From Streptomyces aureus (GTDB lineage Bacteria > Actinomycetota > Actinomycetes > Streptomycetales > Streptomycetaceae), in contig NZ_LIPQ01000133.1 in NCBI RefSeq assembly GCF_001418135.1, positions 1 through 35,385 of the forward strand: a stretch of 35,385 bases of DNA, given 5' to 3'. Made by a program: the position numbers and the translations under genes. The notes beneath the pieces are model-generated. The model did no database searches. It was not told the origin of the DNA and was given only the letters and a program-made list of their open reading frames with translations. This document shows, one piece after another, positions 1-10,100 of the stretch. Each line of letters starts with the position of its first letter. Position 1 is the stretch's first letter.

Positions 1-3000
1 TCCGCCCCGGCTCTCCGTCGGGTCCTGGAGGCCTGCCCGGAGACGTCGGTGGTGCACGCGTACGGTCCGACGGAGTCGACGGTGTTCTGCAGCTATCAGG
101 CCTTCGGTCCGGGTGAGCGGGTGGTGGAGCGTCTGCATCTGGGGGTGCCGATGGCGAACACCCGGATGTACGTGCTGGACGAGGGGTTGCGGCCGGTCGT
201 TCCCGGGGTGGTCGGGGAGCTGTACGTGGCCGGCAGCCATCTGGCGCGGGGATATGTGGGTCGCTCGGCTCTGAGCGCCGAGCGGTTCGTCGCGGATCCG
301 TTCGGTCCTGCGGGCGAGAGGATGTACCGGACGGGCGATCTGGCGCGGTGGAACGAGTTCGGTGAGGTGGTCTTCGAGGGGCGTGCGGACCAGCAGGTGA
401 AGCTGCGTGGTTTCCGGATCGAGCTCGGTGAGATCGAGACCGCTCTCCTGGCCCATGCCTCGGTGGCACAGGCGGCGGTGATCGTGCGGGAGGACCGGCC
501 CGGGGACAAGCGCCTCGTCGCCTACGTCGTCCCCGCGCCGGGAACCCGTGTCGACACCGACGGCCTGCGGCGCCACTGCGCGCGGCGGCTCGCCGAGTAC
601 ATGGTTCCCTCCGCCTTCGTCGAGCTCGACGTCCTTCCCCTGACCGCCAACGGCAAGCTCGACCGCCGCGCCCTGCCCGCGCCCAGGCTCGGCACCGGGC
701 CCGGCGGACGGCAGGGCCGTACCCCCGTCGAGGAGGTGCTGTGCGGGCTCTTCGCCGACGCCCTCGGGCTGCCCGCCGTCTCCATCGACGACGACTTCTT
801 CCGCCTCGGCGGCCACTCCCTGCTCGGTACGCGGCTGGTCAGCCGCATCCGGCACACGCTGGGGGCGCAGGTGTCCGTACGCGACCTCTTCCGCTGCCCC
901 TCCGTCGCCGGATTCGCCGAGTTCCTCGCCGACCCCGGTGCCGACGGGCAGGGGCGGCGGCCGGCCCTCGTGGCGGGCGAGCGGCCCGAGCGGATTCCGC
1001 TGTCCGCCGCCCAGCGCAGGCTCTGGTTCCTGGCCCAGATGGAGGGCGCGTCGGCCACGTACAACATCCCCCTCGCCGTCCGTCTCACCGGCGTCCTCGA
1101 CGCCGACGCGCTGCGGCTCGCCCTGGCGGACGTCGTCGGTCGGCACGAGGCGCTGCGCACGGTCTTCCCCGCCGAGCAGGGCACACCCCACCAGGTGGTC
1201 GTGCCGGCCGCCGGGGCGCACCTCGACCTGCCGGTCATCCCGGCGACGCGCGAGGCACTGCCCGCCGTACTGCGCGACCTGTCCGCCACGACCTTCGACC
1301 TGGCCCGCGAACTGCCCGTCCGCGCCGACCTGGTGCGGATCGCGGACGACGAGCACGTGCTCCTCCTCGTGACCCACCACATCGCCTCCGACGGCTGGTC
1401 CAACACGCCCCTCATGCGGGACCTCGGCGCCGCCTACACCGCCCGCGTGGAGGGCGCGGCGCCCGAGTGGGAGCCGCTGCCCGTCCAGTACGCCGACTAC
1501 GCCCTCTGGCAGCAGGCCCTGCTCGCCGCCGACGAGCAGCGGCAGCTCGACCACTGGCGCACGGCGCTCGACCGGCTCCCCGAGGAGGTGACGCTGCCCG
1601 CCGACCGGGCCCGGCCGGCCACCGCCTCGTACCGGGGCGCCTCCCTCACCGTCCAGTGCCCCGCGGACCTGCACACCGCGCTCACCCGGCTGGCCCGCGA
1701 GAACGGCACGACGCTCTTCATGGTGGCGCAGGCGGCCACCGCCGTCCTCCTGTCGCGATCCGGCGCCGGCGCCGACATCCCGCTCGGCTCACCGGTCGCC
1801 GGACGGACCGACGAAGCCCTCGAAGACCTGGTCGGCTTCTTCGTGAACACGCTGGTGCTGCGCACCGACGTGAGCGGCAACCCGACCTTCCGGGAGCTCC
1901 TGGAGCGGGTCAGGGCAACCGACCTGGCCGCCTGGGCGCACCAGGACGTGCCCTTCGACCGGCTCGTGGAGACCCTCAACCCCGAGCGCTCCGCCGCCCG
2001 GCACCCCCTCTTCCAGGTCATGCTCTCGGTCACCGACGCGGCCGGCCCCGTGCCCCGGCTCCCCGGCCTGCGAGCCGAGTCGGAGTTCACGGCGCTCGAC
2101 ATCGCCAAGTTCGACCTCACGTTCACCTTCCACGAGCACCGGGCGGCCGACGGCGGCCCGGCCGGCCTGGGCATCACCGTCGAGTACGCCACCGACCTCT
2201 ACGAGGCGGCCAGTGTCTCGGCCGTCACCGCCCGCCTGGTCCGGCTCCTCGAAGCGGCGGCCGACGCCCCCGACGTCCCGATCGGAGACCTCGACGTCCT
2301 GGCGGCCGACGAACGCACCCAGCTCCTCGACACCTGGCACGGCACCGAGCGGTCCCTTCCCGCGGCCTCGCTGCCTCAGCTGTTCGCCGCGCAGGTCGCC
2401 CGTACACCGGACGCCGTCGCCGTCACGCTCGGCGGAGAGCGGCTGACGTACGCGGACCTCGACCGGCGCGCCAACCGGCTGGCCCACCGGCTGATCGCCG
2501 AGGGCGTACGGCCCGGGTCGCGCGTGATCCTCTTCCTGGAACGCTCCCTGGAAGCCGTCGTGGCGATCCTGGCCGTGGTGAAGGCGGGCGCGGTGTACGT
2601 ACCCCTGGACACCCGCTACCCGGCGGACCGCATCGAGCTGATCGTGCGGATGTCCGGCGGGACCCTGTTCCTCACGGACCGTGAGCTCGTGGACCTCGAA
2701 CTCCCGGCGGGCGCGCGCATCATGACGATCGCGCAGTCGGTCTCGCCGGACCTGCCCGACACCCCTCCCGAGGTCGACGTCCATCCCGAGCAGCTCGCCT
2801 ACGCGATGTTCACGTCCGGCTCCACCGGTGTGCCCAAGGGCGTCGCCGTCACCCACCGCAACATCACCGAGCTGGCCGCCGACACCCGGTTCACGGGCGA
2901 CGCCCACCGCCGGGTGCTGCTGCACTCGCCGCTCGCCTTCGACGCGACGACGTACGAGCTGTGGGCACCCCTGCTGTCCGGCGGCACCCTCGTGGTGGCC

Positions 3001-4149
3001 CCGCCCGGCCTGCTCGACACGGCGGCGCTGGCTTCGGTCCTCGCGGCGGAGTCGATCACCGGTCTGTGGCTGACGGTGGGTCTGTTCCGGCTGGTCGCGG
3101 AGGAGGACCCGGGCGCGTTCGCGGGGCTCGGGGAGGTGTGGACGGGCGGCGACGTGGTGCCCCCGGAGGCGGTACGCCGGGTGATGGACGCCTGTCCGAA
3201 CCTGACCGTGGTCAACGCGTACGGCCCGACGGAGACGACGACGTTCGCGACCTCGCACGAGATCCACCGGCCCTTCGACTACCAGGGCGCGCTGCCCATC
3301 GGCCGCCCCATCGACAACACCCGGCTCTACGTCCTCGACGAGCACCTCGGCCTGCTTCCCGCCGGCGTCCAGGGCGAGCTGTACATCGCGGGCACGGGAC
3401 TCGCACAGGGCTACCTCGACCGGCCTGCGCTCACCGCCGAGCGGTTCGTCGCCGACCCGTACGGACCTCCGGGCTCACGGATGTACCGGACCGGCGACCT
3501 CGTGCGCTGGTCGCGGGAGGGCGAGATCGAGTACCTGGGCCGTGCGGACCAGCAGGTGAAGCTGCGCGGCTTCCGCATCGAGCCCGGCGAGATCGAGTCG
3601 GCCCTCGTCACCCACGACACCGTGGCACAGGCCGCCGTGATCGTCCGCGAGGACCGCCCCGGCGACAAGCGGCTCGTCGCCTACCTCGTCGGACACGGCG
3701 GCACCGCCCCGGACCCCGACGCGCTCCGCGCCCACGCCGACGGCCTCCTGCCCGACTACATGGTCCCGTCCGCGTTCGTGGCCCTGGACGCCCTGCCGCT
3801 GACCTCCAACGGCAAGCTCGACCGCCGCGCCCTGCCCGCACCCGCCGCCACGACCGCCGCCGGCGGCCGGCAGCCGCGCAACCCGCGCGAGGAAGTCCTG
3901 TGCGGGCTGTTCGCCGACGTCCTCGGCGTCCCCGCCGTCACCATCGACGACGACTTCTTCCGCCTCGGCGGGCACTCCCTGCTCGCCACCCGGCTGATCA
4001 GCCGGATCCGCACCGCCCTCGGGGCCGAACTCCCGGTCCCCACCCTCTTCGAGAACCCGAACGTGGCCGCCCTGGCCGAGCGACTCGACCGCGCCGAGAC
4101 CGCGCGACCCAAGCTGCGGCCGATGCGCCGGATGGGAGCCTCCCAGTGA
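1..4149 (+). CDS. NRPS, 3' part: A(partial)-PCP-C-A-PCP
   Basis: Peptide synthetase missing its N-terminus because the window opens inside an adenylation (A) domain; 1382 residues are visible, numbered from the first codon. The first A domain begins just before motif A5 (YGPTES, about residue 21) and ends at NGKLDRRALP (217). PCP 1 has GGHS with its phosphopantetheine serine at 273. A condensation domain follows, from about 332, with HHIASDG at 459-465. The second A domain starts near 791, has FTSGSTG near 937 and FDATTYEL near 980, and ends near 1270. PCP 2 has its serine at 1326. Reading the GrsA pocket positions by eye gives DAYWWGATFK for the second A domain, close to valine codes. The first A domain shows only the end of its code (A-V-F-K). 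No epimerase domain is present. The gene stops 56 residues after the last PCP serine and overlaps the next NRPS gene by 4 nt (GTGA). Substrate assignment is an inference. Confidence 0.95.
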   Translation, partial: SAPALRRVLEACPETSVVHAYGPTESTVFCSYQAFGPGERVVERLHLGVPMANTRMYVLDEGLRPVVPGVVGELYVAGSHLARGYVGRSALSAERFVADPFGPAGERMYRTGDLARWNEFGEVVFEGRADQQVKLRGFRIELGEIETALLAHASVAQAAVIVREDRPGDKRLVAYVVPAPGTRVDTDGLRRHCARRLAEYMVPSAFVELDVLPLTANGKLDRRALPAPRLGTGPGGRQGRTPVEEVLCGLFADALGLPAVSIDDDFFRLGGHSLLGTRLVSRIRHTLGAQVSVRDLFRCPSVAGFAEFLADPGADGQGRRPALVAGERPERIPLSAAQRRLWFLAQMEGASATYNIPLAVRLTGVLDADALRLALADVVGRHEALRTVFPAEQGTPHQVVVPAAGAHLDLPVIPATREALPAVLRDLSATTFDLARELPVRADLVRIADDEHVLLLVTHHIASDGWSNTPLMRDLGAAYTARVEGAAPEWEPLPVQYADYALWQQALLAADEQRQLDHWRTALDRLPEEVTLPADRARPATASYRGASLTVQCPADLHTALTRLARENGTTLFMVAQAATAVLLSRSGAGADIPLGSPVAGRTDEALEDLVGFFVNTLVLRTDVSGNPTFRELLERVRATDLAAWAHQDVPFDRLVETLNPERSAARHPLFQVMLSVTDAAGPVPRLPGLRAESEFTALDIAKFDLTFTFHEHRAADGGPAGLGITVEYATDLYEAASVSAVTARLVRLLEAAADAPDVPIGDLDVLAADERTQLLDTWHGTERSLPAASLPQLFAAQVARTPDAVAVTLGGERLTYADLDRRANRLAHRLIAEGVRPGSRVILFLERSLEAVVAILAVVKAGAVYVPLDTRYPADRIELIVRMSGGTLFLTDRELVDLELPAGARIMTIAQSVSPDLPDTPPEVDVHPEQLAYAMFTSGSTGVPKGVAVTHRNITELAADTRFTGDAHRRVLLHSPLAFDATTYELWAPLLSGGTLVVAPPGLLDTAALASVLAAESITGLWLTVGLFRLVAEEDPGAFAGLGEVWTGGDVVPPEAVRRVMDACPNLTVVNAYGPTETTTFATSHEIHRPFDYQGALPIGRPIDNTRLYVLDEHLGLLPAGVQGELYIAGTGLAQGYLDRPALTAERFVADPYGPPGSRMYRTGDLVRWSREGEIEYLGRADQQVKLRGFRIEPGEIESALVTHDTVAQAAVIVREDRPGDKRLVAYLVGHGGTAPDPDALRAHADGLLPDYMVPSAFVALDALPLTSNGKLDRRALPAPAATTAAGGRQPRNPREEVLCGLFADVLGVPAVTIDDDFFRLGGHSLLATRLISRIRTALGAELPVPTLFENPNVAALAERLDRAETARPKLRPMRRMGASQ

Positions 4150-7100
4150 TTCCCCTGTCATACGCCCAGCAGCGCCTGTGGTTCCTCGCCCAGCTCGAGG
4201 GGCCGTCGGCGACCTACAACATCCCGCTGGCCCTCCGCCTCACCGGCGCCCTCGACACCGAGGCGCTGACCCTGGCCCTCGGCGACGTGATCGCCCGGCA
4301 CGAGAGCCTGCGCACCGTCTACCCGGAGCGCGACGGCACCCCGTACCAGGAGATACGCGAGGCCGGGACACGGCTCGAACTGCCCGTCCTCACGGCGACG
4401 GAGGAGACCCTCGCGGACGTCCTCGCCGCCGAGTCGGCCCATGTCTTCGACCTGGCCGTCGACCTGCCGGTGGAGGCCCGGCTGATCCGCCTCGCGAAGG
4501 AGGACGGGCCGGCGGACGCGGACGAGGAGCACGTCGCGCTCGTCGACGCGGACGAGGAGCACGCCGCGCTCGTCGACGCGGACGAGGAGCACATCCCGCT
4601 CGTCGACGCGGACGAGGACGAGCACGTCCTCCTCGTCGTCATGCACCACATCGCCTCCGACGGCTGGTCCATCGCCCCGCTGCTCCGCGACCTCGCCCAC
4701 GCCTACCGGGCCCGCGTCGCCGGCCGCGCCCCCGAACAGGACCCCCTGGAGATCCAGTACGCCGACTACACCCTCTGGCAGCACGAACTGCTCGGCGAGG
4801 CCGACGCCGAGGACAGCGTCATGGCGCGGCAGATCGCCTACTGGCGTGAGCGGCTGGCCGGACTCCCCGCCGAGGCCACCCTCCCGGCGGACCGGCCGCG
4901 CCCCGCCGTCGCCTCGTACCGCGGCGACACCCGCACCCTCCACTGCCCGCCCGCGACCCACGCGGCGCTCGTCGAGCTGGCCCGGGGGAGCGGCGCCACC
5001 CTCTTCATGGCGGCGCAGGCGGCACTCGCGACCGTGCTCGCCGCCTCCGGCGCCGGGACCGACGTCCCCGTCGGCTCTCCGGTCGCGGGCCGCACCGACG
5101 AGGCACTCGACGACCTCGTGGGCTTCTTCGTGAACACCCTGGTGCTGCGCACCGACGTGAGCGGAGACCCGACCTTCCGGGAGCTCCTGGAGCGCGTACG
5201 GGCCACCGACCTGGCCGCATGGGCGCACCAGGACCTGCCCTTCGACCGGCTCGTCGAGGCGCTCAACCCCGAGCGCACCGGCGACCGGCACCCCCTCTTC
5301 CAGGTGATGCTGACGCTGGTGCAGGCGGGAGCGACCGCATCGGGGGCCTCGTCCGTCGGCGACGGCTTCCCCGGTCTTCGGACGCGCGCCGAGTACTCGC
5401 CCACCAGCACCGCCAAGTTCGACCTCACCGTCGGATTCGACGAGCACCTCACCGACGACGGCCGCCCCGGCGGTCTCGACATCACCGCCGAGTACGCCAC
5501 CGACCTGTACGACCCCGAGACCGTGGAGGCGCTGCTCGCCCGGCTCGGCCGACTGCTCGCCGAGGCCGTCGCCCACCCCGACACGCCGCTCTCCGGGCTC
5601 GACCTGCTCGACGCGGCCGAGCGCACCCTGCTCCTGGACACCTGGACGGGCCGCGCCACCCCCGTGCCGGACGCCTCCCTCGCGGCCCTCTTCGCCGGGC
5701 AGGCCGTGCGCACCCCGGACGCGGTGGCCCTCACCCAGGCCGGGCGCGCCTACACCTACGCCGAGGTCGACGCCCTCACCAACCGGTTCGCGCACCGCCT
5801 CGGATCGCTCGGCGTGGGACCCGAGACCGTCGTCGCCGTCCTCATGGAACGCTCGGTCGACCTGGTCCTGTCCCTGCTCGCCATCACCAAGGCCGGCGGT
5901 GTGTACGCCCCGCTCAACGCCGTCGACCCGGCCTCCCGGCTCTCCCGCATCCTCGCCGACACCGCCGCGCCCGTCCTGCTCGTCGATCCGGCGCTCGCCG
6001 GCCACGAGATCGTCACCGAGGCGACCGGCGTACGGATCGTCCCGGTCGACGGGCTCGACCGGGACCCGGAGCTCGACGCCCACCCCGAGACCGCCCCCGA
6101 GGTGGCCACGCACCCCGACCAGTGGCTGTACGTGATGTTCACCTCGGGCTCGACCGGCGTGCCCAAGGGCGTCGCCGTCACCCACCGCAACGTCGCCGAA
6201 CTCGCCCTCGACCACCGCTGGACCCGGCCCGCCCACGCGCGGGTGCTCTTCCACTCCCCGCACACCTTCGACGCCACCACCTACGAGCTGTGGGCTCCCT
6301 GGCTGACGGGCGGCACCGTGGCGGTCGCCCCGCCCGGCGTCCTCGACACGGCGGCGATGGCGACGGTCCTCGCCGAGGAGTCGATCACCGGCCTGTGGCT
6401 GACCGCCGGTCTGTTCCGGCTGGTGGCGGAGGAGGACCCGGGCGCGTTCGCGGGGCTCGGGGAGGTGTGGACGGGCGGCGACGTGGTGCCGCCGGAGGCG
6501 GTGCGCCGGGTGATGGAGGCGTGCCCGAACCTGACCGTGGTCAACGGCTACGGCCCCACGGAGACAACGACGTTCGCGACCTCCCACCCGGTCCGCCGGC
6601 CCTTCGACTACGACGGCGCGCTGCCCATCGGCCGTCCCCTCGACAACACCCGCCTGTACGTCCTCGACGACCACCTCGGCCTGGTCGCGCCGGGAGTCCC
6701 CGGCGAGCTCTACATCGCGGGCGCCGGACTGGCCCGCGGCTATCTGGGCCGCCCGGCCCAGACCGCCGAGCGGTTCGTCGCGGACCCGTACGGCTCCGCC
6801 GGATCGCGGATGTACCGGACCGGCGACCTGGTGCGCTGGTCGCGGGAGGGCGAGATCGAGTACCTGGGCCGTGCGGACCAGCAGGTGAAGCTGCGCGGCT
6901 TCCGCATCGAGCCCGGCGAGATCGAGTCGGCGCTCGTCGCCCACGACTCCGTGGCACAGGCCGCCGTGATCGTCCGCGAGGACCGCCCCGGCGACAAGCG
7001 GCTCGTCGCCTACGTCGTCGGCAACGGTGCCAACGGCGGCAACGGTGGTGACGCCGTAACCGCGAGCTGCGAGATCGACACCGTCGCCCTGCGCGGGCAC

Positions 7101-10100
7101 GCCGTCGACGCCCTGCCCGAGTACATGGTGCCGTCCGCGTTCGTCGTCCTGGACGCCCTGCCGCTGACCGGCAACGGCAAGCTCGACCGCCGTGCCCTGC
7201 CGCAGCCCGTGCTGACCGGCGAGAGCGACGGACGGGCGCCGCGCGATCCCGTCGAGGAGGTGCTGTGCGGCCTCTTCGCCGACGTCCTCGGCCGGGCCTC
7301 CGTCACCGTCGACGACCACTTCCTGCGGCTCGGCGGGCACTCCCTGCTCGCCACCCGGCTGGTCAGCCGGATCCGCGCCGCCCTCGGCGCCCGGATCACC
7401 GTGCGCGACATCTTCCAGCACCCGACCGTGGCCCAGCTCGCCGAGCTGGTCGCGGCGGGCAGCGGCCAGCCGGCCCGCCCCGCACTGACGGTCCAGGACC
7501 GCCCCGCACGGGTGCCGCTGTCGTCGGCGCAGCAACGCCTGTGGTTCCTGGATCAGTTGGAAGGCCCGTCCGCCACCTACAACATCCCGCTGGCCGTACG
7601 CCTCACCGGCAGCCTCGACGCGGACGCCCTGCGTCTCGCGCTCGGCGACGTCGTCGTGCGCCACGAATCCCTGCGGACCGTCTTCCGGACCGCCGACGGC
7701 GAGGCCCACCAGCACATCCTCGCTGCCGACGGGATCGACGTACCCCTGCCGACGGCGAAGGCGACGGAGGAGAGCTTCCCCGGCCTGCTCGCCGAGGAGA
7801 GCGCCAAGGTCTTCGACCTCACCACCGAACTGCCCATCCGCGGAGCTCTGTTCGAGCTGGCGGCCGACGAGCACGTCCTCGTGGTCGTCACCCATCACAT
7901 CGCCTCCGACGGCTGGTCGAACGCCCCCTTCTTCGCCGACCTCGGCCGCGCCTACGAGGCCCGCTGCGCGGGCGCCGCGCCCGGCTGGGCGCCGCTCCCG
8001 GCCCAGTACGCCGACTACACGCTGTGGCAGCGCGATCTCCTCGGCGCCGAGCAGCTCCCGCAACTCGACCACTGGCGGCAGGCGTTGGCCGGCCTCCCCG
8101 AGGAGGCGACGCTGCCTGCGGACCGGCCAAGGCCCGCCGTCGCCTCCTACCAGGGGGCCACCCTCTCCGTGTCCTGCCCCGCCCCGGTCCACCGGGCGCT
8201 GACCGACCTCGCACGGGAGACCGGCACCACCGCCTTCATGGTGGCCCAGGCAGCCGTGGCCACCGTGCTGGCACGGTGTGGTGCCGGCAGTGATGTTCCG
8301 ATCGGTTCGCCGGTGGCGGGGCGGACGGATCAGGCTCTCGACGATCTCGTGGGGTTCTTCGTCAATACGTTGGTTCTGCGTACGGATGTGGGTGGTGATC
8401 CCACCTTCCGTGAGGTGTTGGGCCGGGTGCGGGAAACGGATCTTTCCGCGTGGGCTCATCAGGACCTTCCGTTCGACCGGCTCGTCGAGGTGCTCAATCC
8501 GGAGCGTTCGGCGTCTCGGCATCCGTTGTTCCAGGTGATGCTCACCGTGGGTGACACGGCGGTGGGCGCACCTGGGCTCGGGGATCTGCGGGCGGAGTTC
8601 GTGGCTCCTGAGCTGCGGATCGCGAAGTTCGACCTGACCTTCGCGTTCGGTGAGCGGCGTGCGGCCGACGGGAGTCCGGACGGGCTCGACATCACCGTCG
8701 AGTACGCCACCGACCTCTATGGGCCCGAAACGATCAGGCGTCTCCTCGATCGCATGCTGCTCCTCCTGGAGTCCGCCGCGACCGAACCCGACGCCCGCGT
8801 CGGCGCGATGGGGCTCCTCCAGGAGGACGAACGGGAACAGCTCACCGCCTGGGCCGGTGCACGGACCGACGGTCCGGAACTCGGTCTCGACGGTCTGTTC
8901 GCGGGGCAGGCGGCGCGGTCGCCGGAGGCGCCGGCGCTGGTCTTCGAGGACCAGGTGGTGTCGTACGGGGAGCTGGATGTGTGGTCGAACCGGCTGGCTC
9001 GTCATCTGACGGGCCGGGGTGTGCGTCCGGGGGATCTGGTGGGGGTGCACGTGGAGCGTTCGCCGCAGATGGTGGCCGCTTTGCTGGCGGTGCTGAAGGC
9101 GGGTGCCGGGTACACGATGCTGGACCCGTTGTTCCCCGTGGAGCGGCTGAACGGTGTTCTTGAGCAGGTGGCGCCGGCCGCTGTCGTCACCCAGTCGCAT
9201 CTGGCGACGCTGTCCACGAGCGCGGTGGTCGTCGATCTGACGGCCGAGGTCGCCGAGGTCAGCGGTCTCTCCGGGGCTGCCGTGGTGACGGGCGGATCGC
9301 CCGAATCCGTCGCGTGTGTGATGTTCACGTCGGGTTCGACGGGGTTGCCGAAGGGTGTGATGGCCTCGCACCGTGCGCTGGCGGCGACCTTCGTCGGCCC
9401 GGACTACCTGGCCTTCGGTCCGGAGCAGACGTTCCTGCAGTGCTCGCCGGTGTCGTGGGACGCGTTCGCCCTGGAGGTCTTCGGCCCGCTGCTGCACGGC
9501 GGGGTGTGTGTCCTCCAGCCCGGTCAGCACACCGATCCCCATCTGATCGCGGAGCTGGTCGAACGGCACCAGGTCACCACGCTCCAGATGTCCGCCAGCC
9601 TGTTCAACCACATGCTCGACGAGTACCCGGCGGTCTTCAGGGGGATCCGCGAGGCCATGACCGCGGGCGAGGCCGCCTCACCCGCGCACGTCACCCGGGC
9701 CCTCACCGACCATCCGCAGCTGCATCTCCTGAACGGTTATGGTCCGGCGGAGAGCATGGGGTTCACGACGGTGTTCGTGATCGAGCCGGGGGTGGCCGCG
9801 GGTGCGGCGAGCATTCCGGTGGGTGGTCCGCTGGCGGGCAAGCACGCGTACGTCCTGGACGCGAACCTTGAGCTGGTGGCGCCCGGTGTGCCCGGGGAGT
9901 TGTATGTGGCGGGGCATGGTCTGGCCCACGGGTACATCGGCCAGTCGGCACTCACAGCGGATCGTTTCGTCGCGAATCCCTACGGCCCGGCCGGTGCGCG
10001 GATGTACCGGACGGGGGACCTGGCCCGCTGGAACAAGCAGGGCGCGCTGGAGTACCTGGGCCGGGGCGACGAGCAGATCAAGCTCCGCGGCTTCCGTATC

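Noticed and set aside
4158..9611. Very long open frame (1817 codons) on the minus strand opposite the NRPS
   Set aside because: It mirrors the NRPS codons of the other strand, is full of Gly/Arg/Asp/Glu low complexity and has no family motif; it is a GC-rich shadow. The same holds for minus-strand frames at 9678-11648 and 20239-24195.
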